Shown in pieces: positions 1 through 8,510 of a DNA stretch of 64,000 nt. Below the pieces are notes generated by a model that saw only the letters and a list, made by a program, of their open reading frames with translations, made no database searches and had not been told where the DNA came from. Source of the DNA: Balaenoptera acutorostrata (Eukaryota > Chordata > Mammalia > Artiodactyla > Balaenopteridae); contig NC_080081.1 of assembly GCF_949987535.1 (NCBI RefSeq), positions 47,590,973 through 47,654,972 of the forward strand. The letters run 5' to 3'. Positions within the stretch are counted from its first letter, which is position 1, and each line of letters opens with the position of its first letter. A program made the translations under genes and the position numbers.

Positions 1-841
1 CAGCAGACAATGGTATCCTCCATCCCATCTCATCCATCTACTGCTGGAAAAATCTTCCATGTCATGTATGACTATATGGCTGCAGATGCAGATGAGGTGT
101 CCTTCAAAGATGGAGATGCCATTGTAAACGTTCAAGCTGTTGATGAAGGTTGGATGTATGGCACCGTGCAGAGGACTGGCAGGACCGGCATGCTCCCAGC
201 CAACTATGTTGAAGCTATTTAGGAACTTCAAAGCACTGCACTTGTCTACAGCACCTACAAATCTTGCCGTCGGTATTTCAGTTTAGACTCTCCACTATTT
301 CCCGAGTTCTGAAGCTGCCTAGTGGTTTTTGTGTCAATATGATTCATGGCTGTACCATCCCTTAACTTGTTTCTATATGTACCCCAATAATTCACCAGTA
401 AAACAAAGGTTAGTACAACTAATCTGTCCAATTATTAAACTAGACTTCTATCTTGCAGACTTGCACATAAAACTTGAGACAACATTAAACCCATAGGTCT
501 TTTAATTGCCATTATTAAATTTTCCTTTGGGTTTTAAAATGTTTAATTTCAGAATAGACATTTTTAAAGTTTCTGTATTGTTGTTATATTATTGCTGCAT
601 CAACGCAGAATCTTTCTCCATTACGAAAATGTTTAACAGTATTTCTTTTCTAAATCAAGAGTTCTAAACATGTTAAACACATTTTTTTTAAAAATGGCAG
701 ATATTCACCTTTTCCTTGCTGACTGCTGACAATCTTATTTCTAATCCAGTTCTGAAGTTAGTTATAAAGCTGATAGTCAATATAAACTGGTGTTAAGCTA
801 GTAACTAATAAAATCTGCAACAAACAAACAAACAAAAAAAA
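1..841 (+). pseudogene. NEB: Nebulin (NEB) 3'-end copy: C-terminal SH3 domain plus 3'UTR, probable retrocopy
   Basis: Reading frame 1 is open from base 1 to a TAG at 220-222. It encodes a linker ([11 protein letters not shown]) and a complete SH3 domain ending in [20 protein letters not shown] followed by VEAI, which I recognise as the C terminus of nebulin, the giant thin-filament protein of skeletal muscle; LASP1 and NEBL differ at several positions. The SH3 binds proline-rich Z-disc partners. A 3'UTR of about 580 nt follows, then AATAAA at 807-812 and an A-rich run at 819-841. That tail suggests reverse transcription of a polyadenylated mRNA. The first residue of the usual ALYDY motif is Val instead of Ala, and the preceding residue is His where I expect Arg; both fit C-to-T/G-to-A decay. 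In mammals NEB lies tail-to-tail with RIF1, whose very large exon should give a long reverse-strand ORF within tens of kb; none exists here. The native last exon of NEB remains possible, since upstream sequence is outside the window. Confidence 0.62.
807..841 (+). other. Polyadenylation signal and A-rich tail of the NEB copy
   Basis: AATAAA at 807-812 is followed 6 nt later by a run of A with interspersed C (CAAACAAACAAAC then eight A). A genomically encoded tail right after a poly(A) signal is the usual scar of a processed retrocopy. Directly after it, ATGAGTCTTAT occurs at 841-851 and again at 858-868, a 17-bp-period tandem duplication. Confidence 0.6.
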
Positions 842-1046
842 TGAGTCTTATGGAAAAATGAGTCTTATAAGCAGTAATTATATGAGAAATTTAGTGGCCA
901 AAAAGAGAAGCCGAAGGGGAGAAACCAAAGCCCCACCAAAAACTGGAGATTTCACAAATATGACAATAAAGAAATCTAAAGGGGACTTTAATGTAAACAA
1001 TTTTAAAATGCTCAAAAACATAGTGTGTGTGTATATATGTATATAT

Positions 1047-1082
1047 ATAGATATAGATATAGATATAGATATAGATATAGAT
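1047..1082. repeat. (GATATA)n microsatellite
   Basis: Six near-perfect ATATAG units preceded by a short GT/TA-rich stretch (1022-1046). Open frames across it (about 0.88-1.18 kb, both strands) are repetitive and not coding. Confidence 0.85.
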
Positions 1083-1189
1083 TTCAACGAGCAGTTCATT
1101 AACACTGAAACAAGTTGGACTATTAAAAAAATGATAAAAAGGAAAGAACAGAGTCACTTAAAAAAATCAATAGACGCTAAATAATAATT

Positions 1190-1545
1190 TAGATCTCTTT
1201 AGATAGAAGAAAAATTTAGTGAATTGAAAGATAAATCTATGGAGATAACTCAGAACACAGCACAGAGAAATAAAAAGATATATGATATTAAAGAAGAGTT
1301 AGGAGAAGTAATAGATAGAATAAAAAGATCTGGGCATGAAGACAGATGGCTAAGAGATTTCCAGAAGTGAGTAAAGGAGCACACATTATTCTGAACAAGA
1401 TAAATAAAAATAACTTACTCTTAAACACGTAGTAAAATTGCAGGATAAAGTAACCAAACATAAGAACTCTGTGAAAATCTTAGAAGTAAACAGAGAAAAG
1501 ACAGATTAACTTCCAAAATGGGCATTAACGTAAGCGCTGACTTTT
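1190..1545 (+). mobile_element. Old L1/HAL1-like internal fragment
   Basis: A-rich text such as GAATTGAAAGATAAATCTATG and ACACAGCACAGAGAAATAAA resembles the ORF1 coiled-coil region of old L1 or HAL1 elements on the + strand. No frame is open. The left limit is vague and the assignment is by resemblance only; the same element may extend into the L1 3' end that follows. Confidence 0.4.
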
Positions 1546-1576
1546 CAGCAGCATGAGAAGATGCATTGAAAAAAAG

Positions 1577-2475
1577 AAAAGGTGCCAACATGAAAGATGC
1601 TCATCACTGCTAACTATCAGGGAAATGCAAATCAAAACTACAGTGAGATACCACCTCACATGGGTCAGAATGGCCATCATATAAAGTCTACAAATAATAA
1701 ATGCTGGAGAGGGTGTGGAGAAAAGGGAGCTCTCCTACGTTGTTGGTGGGAATTTAAATTGGTGCATCCACTATGAAGAACAGTATGGAGGTTCCTCAAA
1801 AAACTAAAAATAGAACTAACATATGACCCAGCAATTCCACTACTGGGCATATATCCAGACAAAACTATAACTTGAAAAGATACATGCACCCCTATATTTA
1901 TAGCAGCACTAGTTACATAGCCAAGACTTAAACACAACCTAAAAGTCCATCGACAGATGAATGGATAAAGATGTGGTATCAATATATATACACAGTGGAA
2001 TACTATTCTGCCATAAAAATAGAATGAAATAATGCCATTTGCAGCAACATAGATTGACTGAGAGATTGTCATACTAAGCGAAGTAAGACAAACAGAGAAA
2101 GACAAATACCATAAAATATCACTTATATGCAGAATCTAAAATATGACACAAATGAACTTATCTGTGAAACAGAAACAGACTCACAGATGTAGAGAACAGA
2201 CCTGTGGTTGTCAATGGGGAGGAGGAATGGGGGAGGGATGGATTGGGAGTTTGGGATTATCAGATGCAAACTCTTATACATAGAATGGATAAACAACAAG
2301 GTCCTACTGCATAGCACAGGGAACTACATTCAGTATCCTGTAATAAACCATAATGGAAAAGAATAATATATATATATGTATATATATGTATAACTGATCA
2401 CTTTGCTGTACAGCAAAAATTAGCACATCATAAATCAACTATACTTTAATAAAATAAATAATTTTTTTTAAAGTG
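1577..2475 (+). mobile_element. L1 3' end (ORF2 C terminus and 3'UTR), 5'-truncated
   Basis: Diverged L1 text in + orientation: GGAAATGCAAATCAAAACTA, the cysteine-rich ORF2 end around AATAAATGCTGGAGAGGGTG, CCAGCAATTCCACTACTGGG, then the 3'UTR with a G-rich tract near 2216-2250. It ends in the cetartiodactyl-type terminus (CTTTGCTGTACAGCAAAAAT...) and an A/T-rich tail at 2450-2475. ORF2 is broken by many stops. Codon decay suggests an older copy than the L1 at 57.7 kb. Confidence 0.88.
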
Positions 2476-4249
2476 CCAAGAAACAATAACTGTACTGAGC
2501 TAAATTTTATCCTAAAGTGAGGGCAAATTAAAGACACTTCCAGATTTATTTATAACATCTAAAAGAAGTGTAAGTTGACCAACATTTTCCTCTTGCACAA
2601 CCATGGTTTTCTTTTCAATGGAAAACTTGCCCAAAGTGGAGATAACTGACAAGTACATACATTAAAGCCACTTGTGGTTAAGGGAATGTGTATTGTCTGT
2701 CCTGCTAAAAGAGGTTGTTAGTTGCCTTCTTAAGAAACCTGTTACATGAGTGAAAAGTAAACTAAAAAAAAAAATTTGTTTCAGTGAGAAAGAGGGTTAG
2801 AGAGCCATAGACTTTCAGGCTTCAAAATGTCCCCAATAAAGGTTTTCCTTGAAGAATTTTGTGTATAGCTACAAATCCAATGCATTGCTTTTTCTCCAGG
2901 TGCCATATATATCCTTTGGGCAGGAGTAGACTGGGGACATGTAACTTTTGGTGTTTAAATTTGAAGCAAGCCAATTCTTCCTTGTGTAGATCTGTTCGGT
3001 GCATTGCAGTGAGTTTGGCATCCCTGGTCTCCACCCACTAATTGCCAGTAATTCTCTCACACCACGCCAGTTATTTTGACAACTAAAATTTCCCCCATAT
3101 TTTTGGAAACCCAGTTCCACTGCACCACAGGACTAATTGCTTTTCTTTACCAGAGCTACCATCAGCACAGTGCTTATCTAAAGACCTTCTTTAGAAGGTC
3201 TTATCACCTTCATCATCCATTGTCTTATCACCTAAGCATTTAAACAATGCTGGCTGCAACCAGAGCAGCAGTTTGGTTCTGATTGATGCTAATTCCCAGT
3301 CTCGGCCCAATTATAGCCAATGCAATCTATAAATGTAAATAATGTTCCCTAATTAATCAATCATACTGAAGTCAATTCAAGTTATGAAAACTCAGGTTGT
3401 AGCTGAGAGGTTTGCACCCTTGTCACCTCTGCACTGTTTCTGTCCCCCTGTCCATTGACAACAAGTCCTTCAGCTTGTCTTAATTCTGAGCCCTGAGTAC
3501 AAAGCCTTTCAACCTCTTACACCCTGTTTGCACCTAGAAATTCAGCCTCAGATTCATATTGTGTAGAACACATTAGGTCAAGAGTCTGGAGAAATCAGTA
3601 TGTAAGCCATTTGAAAGTCGGTGAGAACATGTGGGAAGAGTAGCATTACCTCGCTCCTAGGGTCAGAGAGCATTTTCAAAATCATAAATAAATAACAGGC
3701 AGAAAGGAGGAAACATTTCCTGCTGACCCCCACCCCCACTCCATTCCAGGCATAACTGAGCCAGGCAAGTAAGGATGTGATAAAGATCCTCAGATAGAAA
3801 ACCAATCTGTCCTTTTATAACAGTCTTTCCTCATGCAGATAAACATTCTCTCCGGTTAAAGAATAGAGTGAGAAAAATGCTATTGGTGAAATCAGTAACA
3901 AAGTGATGAGGTTGGCTTACTTCAGCAGACAGGGTCTTTTTGAGGCCTGTTGAGACTGTGCAGCCTTGGTATTGGAGACAGATAACACAGAGAGACCTAT
4001 GTAAATAAAGGGAGAGGAAATGCAGCAAGGTGTCAGACTGAGCAGAAGCTTAGGAAGAAGCCTGCAAAGGGATGACGGCAGACAAAGTAGCAGCCTCTCC
4101 ATTCTGTGCTACACAGGTAAGGCGAGTATCCAGGACAAAACATGCAGGAGGACTAAGCTGCTGAAGGAAAAAGAAAGAGGAAACAAAATTGTGCCTACAT
4201 CCAGGACATGTATACCTAGGACATCAAGGATTAGGTAATATCCAATGAT
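2476..4249. other. Repeat-poor intergenic segment, no gene recognised
   Basis: No mobile element, splice-flanked exon or long frame is recognisable. A block at 3290-3380 is rich in homeodomain-like ATTA/TAAT cores (CCCAATTATAGCC, CCTAATTAATCAATC), which could be regulatory, but nothing in the sequence proves it. Confidence 0.4.
3181..3202. repeat. Short perfect palindrome (10-bp arms)
   Basis: AAGACCTTCT and its exact reverse complement AGAAGGTCTT are separated by TT. In a non-coding setting it may simply be chance or a small inverted duplication. Confidence 0.6.
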
Positions 4250-4780
4250 TCATTCTTTCACTGAACCATTCATTTATTCATTCAGCAAGTTTTTATGGCG
4301 CTGTTATTACATGCCTGGCACTGTACAAGGTGCTGCACAAAGATGAGCATAATAAAATCCCTGTCCTTCGGGTTTTAGTGAGGAAGACTGATAAACAAGC
4401 AGGTACAAAACAATGTGATCAAATGCTTTAGCAGAATACAGGATGCCATGGGAACTTAGAGGAGAGTATGACTCTTTACTGGAGTCATAGAGAAGGCTGG
4501 AAAATACCTCAGAGATCATGTCTTTAAAGGGTGAATAGAAAAGCATAGGACAGAATGCTGAGATGTAGGAGCTGCAGTTGATCCATGATGATCAGAAGCC
4601 AAATTGCCTGTGAGACAAGGTAGGGAATGAGGCTAGAGAGGTGGGCAGAGGAGGCCTTTCATGAAAGACTTGTGCCATGATGAGGAGTCTTGATTTTATG
4701 TTGTAAGAAATAGAGAAAGTAAAGGATTTCAGACAAGGAGTAATATGGCCAGCACTTAGTAAAGAACTAACCAACAGTCA
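4250..4780 (-). mobile_element. L2 LINE 3' part, reverse orientation
   Basis: Begins with the reverse complement of the L2 terminus (ATTCATTTATTCATTCAGCA, then GCCTGGCACTGTACAAGG). It continues through the reverse complement of the 3'UTR and ORF2 end (GGAGGCCTTTCATGAAAGAC, GAGTCTTGATTTTATGTTG). Ancient mammalian LINE with no open frame. Confidence 0.72.
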
Positions 4781-4789
4781 TTCCTAACT

Positions 4790-5225
4790 TCCTCCTTCCT
4801 TGCCCAGTTCTCTCTCTCTAGAAGCTGAGAAAAAACTATATATTTTCCTGGTCTCTCTTGCAGCTTACACAGCCATAGGACCCAGTTCTGGTCAATGTGA
4901 CATTACTGGAGGTCTCATGGGTAGGCTTCTAGGAAAGATTTGCCTCCCTGGCAGAAGCAGACGGGCATGTGCGAGGAGCTCTCTCACCACCATGGCCACT
5001 CTGTTGTTTCTTAGTTCTGAGGCCTGGGGACATGATGTTTGTGCTGCGGGGAAGAAACATCAACTAAGTGCCCTAAAATTTGAAGCTGCTGATCTAATCC
5101 CCAAACCATGTGCATCCAGGTTTTTATTACATAAACAATATTCTTACGGCTTAAGCCATTTAAGCTTAACTCCAACTTAAGCTAGAGTTTTCTGTAATGT
5201 GCAGCCCAAAACATTCCCCTTACAG
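4790..5225. repeat. Possible old mammalian-wide repeat, family not identified
   Basis: The stretch ending TTAAGCCATTTAAGC...TGTAATGTGCAGCCCAAAAC resembles the end of a widespread ancient repeat, but I cannot name the family. An open frame of 126 codons (4800-5180) has no recognisable protein features. Confidence 0.3.
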
Positions 5226-5445
5226 ATAATTACTAAAATGTGGTAATTCATAAACTAAATTAAACGTATTCTAGAATTTACTGAGCACTCTAAATCAGTA
5301 TTCTAGTGGCTCTTATCTTCTCAAAGTGTGTTGCAGATACCTGAAATTCCTCCTACTTTCTGAAAGTATCCTTTATTGTCAGTGTGTCAACTGTGTGATG
5401 TTGGGTTGGTCCCAGTTCTCATTCACGACTACGCTTACTCTTTAA

Positions 5446-5525
5446 TTATAGGCATACCTTGAGGATATTGCAGGTTTGGTTCCAGACCACTGCAATAAAG
5501 TGAATATCACAGCGAACACACGGAG
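5446..5525 (+). mobile_element. Tigger (TcMar) DNA transposon terminal fragment
   Basis: The text TATAGGCATACCTTGAGGAT ... GGTTTGGTTCCAGACCACTG ... CAATAAAGTGAATATCACAG matches the 5' terminal part of mammalian Tigger elements. Only about 75 bp remain, so it cannot encode transposase. Confidence 0.72.
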
Positions 5526-5675
5526 ATTTGGGGAGCAGCCTGGAAAGGGTGTGGGAGCTAAAAGCCCTCTCCTTATACCTTGCCCTCTGCATCTCTCCCA
5601 CCTGGCAGTTCCTGAGTTTTATCTTTCGTAATGAGCCAGTGATCTAGGTATAAATGGACCATCTTTAAAACCATT
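5526..5675 (+). repeat. Possible ancient LTR-type fragment
   Basis: CCTTATACCTTGCCCTCTGC, then CTCCCACCTGGCAGTTCCTG and ATCTTTCGTAATGAGCCAGTG resemble a common old LTR-associated sequence in which AATGAGCC would be a decayed AATAAACC. Family not named with confidence. Confidence 0.35.
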
Positions 5676-5680
5676 TCTAT

Positions 5681-6685
5681 GGGAGAGGACCTTCAAGATG
5701 GCGGAGGAGTAAGACGTGGAGATCACCTTCCTCCCCATAAATACATCAGAAATACATCTACATGTGGAACAACTCCTACAGAACACCTACTGAACGCTGG
5801 CAGAAGACCTCAAACCTCCCAAAAGGCAAGAAACTCCCCACGTACCTGGGTAGGGCAAAAGAAGAAAAAAAAATCGAGACAAAAGAATAGGGATGGGACC
5901 TGCACCAATGGGAGGGAGCTGTGAAGGAGGAAAAGTTTCCACACACTAGGAAGCCCCTTCACTGGCGGAGACAGGGGTAGGTGGGGTGGGAAGCTTCGGA
6001 GCCACGGAGGAGAGTGCAGCAACAGGGGTGCAGAGAGCAAAGAGGAGAGGTTCCCACAGAGAGGATCGGTGCAGACCACACTCACCAGCCCGAGAGGCTT
6101 GTCTGCTCACCTGCCAGGGCGGGTGGGGGCTGGGAGCTGAGATTCGGGCTTTGGAGGTCAGATCCCAGGGAGAGGACTGGGGTTGGCTGCGTGAACGCAG
6201 CCTGAAGGGGGCTAGTGCGTCACAGCTAGCTGGAAGGGAGTCCAGGAAAAAGTCTGGAACTGCCTAAGAGGCAAGAGACCATTGTTTCAGGGTGCGTGAA
6301 GAGAGGGGATTCAGAGCACCGCCTAAACGAGCTCCAGAGATGGGGGCGAGCCGCGGCTATCAGCGCGGACCCCAGAGACGGGCATGAGACGCTAAGGCTG
6401 CTGCTGCAGCCACCAAGAAGCCTGTGTGCAAGCACAGGTCACTATCCACACGTCTCCCCAGGGAGCCTGTGCAGCCTGCCACTGCCAGGGTCCCGTGATC
6501 CAGGGACAACTTCCCAAGGAGAACACGTGGCGCACGTCATGCTATTGCAACATCACATTCTGCCGCTGCAGGCTCACCCCGCATTCTGTACCCCTCCTTT
6601 CCCCCGGCCTGAGTGAGCCAGAACCCCCTAATCAGCTGCTACTTTAACCCCATCCTGACTGGGCAGGAACAGAAGCCCTCAGGCT
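5681..6685 (+). mobile_element. L1 5'UTR, forward, truncated at about 1 kb and joined to an inverted L1
   Basis: Starts at the natural L1 5' end with GGACCTTCAAGATGGCGGAG, a YY1-type site (CAAGATGGCGG, about 5694-5704) typical of L1 promoters. It then runs through GC-rich 5'UTR (ATTGTTTCAGGGTGCG, CAGGTCACTATCCACACGTC) to about 6685. The same 1-kb segment occurs in reverse at about 9400-10379 with roughly 90% identity by eye. Homology stops inside the 5'UTR, where the text switches directly to reverse-strand ORF2 (AGGCTTCTTGGTTATTTACT). No ORF1 follows in this orientation. Open frames at 5679-6647 are 5'UTR artefacts. Confidence 0.85.
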
Positions 6686-6687
6686 TC

Positions 6688-7467
6688 TTGGTTATTTACT
6701 AGTGTATTGTTTAGCATCCACGTGTTTTTAGTTTTACAGTTTTTTTTTTTCCTGTAATTGATATCTAGTCTCATAACGTTGTGGTCGGAAAAGATACTTG
6801 ATACGATTTCAGTTTTCTTAAATTTACCAAGGCTTGATTTGTGACCCAAGATATGATCTATCCTGGAGTATGTTCCATGAGTACTTGAGAAGAAAGTGTA
6901 TTCTGTTGATTCTGGATGGAATGTCCTGTAAATATCAGTTAAGTCCATCTTGTTTAATGTATCATTTAAAGCTTATGTTTCCTTATTTATTTTCATTTTG
7001 GATGATCTGTCCATTGGTGAAAGTGGGGTTTTAAAGTCCCCTACTATGATTGTGTTACTGTCGATTTCCCCTTTTATGGCTGTTATCATTTGCCTTATGT
7101 ATTGACGTGCTCCTATGTTGGGTGCATAAATATTTACAATTGTTATATCTTCTTCTTGGACTGATCCCTTGATCATTATGTAGTGTCCTTCTTTGTCTCT
7201 TGTAATAGTCTTTATTTTAAAGTCTATTTTGTCTGTTATGAGAATTGCTACACCAGCTTTCGTTTGATTTCCATTTGCATGGAATATCTTTTTCCATCCC
7301 CTCACTTTCAGTCTGTATGTGTCCCTAGGTCTGAAGTGGGTCTCTTGTAGACAGCATATATACAGGTCTGATTTTTGTATCCATTCAACCAGCCTATGTC
7401 TTTTGGTTGGAGCATTTAATCCATTTACATTTAAGATAATTATCAATATGTATGTTCCTATTACCAT
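6688..7467 (-). pseudogene. L1 ORF2p N-terminal endonuclease fragment (type A)
   Basis: Starts MVIGTYILIIILNVNGLNAP and carries the apurinic-type endonuclease signatures of L1 ORF2p: LNVNGLN, LQETHF (catalytic Glu), IVNIYAPN, VGDF, SRIDHILGH and SDHN. This enzyme nicks target DNA for target-primed reverse transcription. An in-frame TAA at 6973-6975 interrupts it (Glu codon expected). After about 260 codons the frame ends at the rearrangement junction near 6688 (NNQ then foreign sequence). There is no reverse transcriptase domain. Confidence 0.85.
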
Positions 7468-8510
7468 TTTCTTAATTGTTTTGGGGGTTTTTTTGTAGGT
7501 CTTTTCCTTCTGGTGTTTCCTGCCAAGAGAAGTTCCTTTAGCATTTGTTGTAAAGCTTGTTTGGTGATGCTGAATTCTCTTAGCATTTCCTTGTCTGTAA
7601 AGGTTTTAATTTCTCTGTCGAATCTGAATGAGATCCTTGCTGGGTAGAGTAGTCTTTGTTGTAGTTTTTTCCTTTTCATCACTTTAAATATGTCCTTATA
7701 CTCCCTTCTGGCTTGCAGAGTTTCTGCTGAAAGATCAGCTGTTAACCTTATGGGGATTCCCTTGTACGTTATTTGTTGTTTTTCAGTTGCTCGTTTTAAT
7801 ATTTTTTCTTTGTATTTAATTTTTGATAGTTTGATTTATATGTGTCTTGGTGTGTTTCTCCTTGGATTTTTCCTGTATGGGAATCTCTGCACTTCCTGGA
7901 CTTGACTGACTGTTTCCTTTCCCATATTAGGGAAGTTTTCAACTATACTCTCTTCAAATATTTTCTCAGTCCCTTTCTTTTTCCCTTCCTCTGCTGGCAC
8001 CCCTATAATTCCAATGTTGGTGCATTTAATGTTGTCCCAGAGGTCTCTGAAACTGTCCTCAATTCTCTTCCTTCTTTTTACTTTATTCTGCTCTGTGGTA
8101 GTTATTTCCACTAGTTTTTCTTCCAGGTTACTTATTTGTTCTTCTGCCTCAGTTATTCTGCTGTTGATTCCTTCTAGAGAATTTTTAATTTCATTTATTG
8201 TGTTGTTCATCATTGTTTTTTTTGTTTTTTTTTTGCTCTTTAGTTCTTCCAGGTCCTTGTTAAACGTTTCTTGTATTTTCTCCATTCTATTTCCAAGATT
8301 TTGGATCATCTTTACTATCATTATTCTGAATTGTTTTTCAGGTAGACTGCCTATTTCCTCTTCATTTGTTTGGTCTGGTAGGTTTTTACTTTGCTCCTTC
8401 ATCTGCTGCATATTTCTCTGTCTTCTCATTTTGCTTAACTTACTGTGTTTGGGGTCTCCTTTTTTGCAGGCTGCAGGTTTCATAGTTCCCATTGTTTCTG
8501 GTGTCCACAT
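7461..8510 (-). pseudogene. L1 ORF1p (type A), one premature stop
   Basis: Encodes the L1 nucleic-acid-binding chaperone. From the ATG at 8510 the frame covers an N-terminal basic region, a long coiled coil (about residues 55-150; ISNLEEKLVEI), the RRM core (about 155-240; FRDLWDNIKCTNIGIIGVP) and the C-terminal domain (LLYPARISFRFD). One in-frame TAA at 7836-7838 (about codon 225) interrupts an otherwise open ~349-codon frame, with no frameshift. The natural stop (TGGTAA) overlaps the ORF2 start: ATG at 7465-7467, TAA at 7461-7463. Human-type L1 has a spacer there. Either this subfamily lost the usual stop or this copy mutated through it. Confidence 0.82.

Noticed and set aside
858..1184. 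Frames of 75-108 codons on both strands
   Set aside because: They run through the (GATATA)n repeat and old L1-like DNA; the translations are low-complexity (IDIDIDID, IYIYIY).
5679..6647. Overlapping open frames up to 106 codons
   Set aside because: They lie in the L1 5'UTR, where GC-rich sequence is open in several phases; no protein features.
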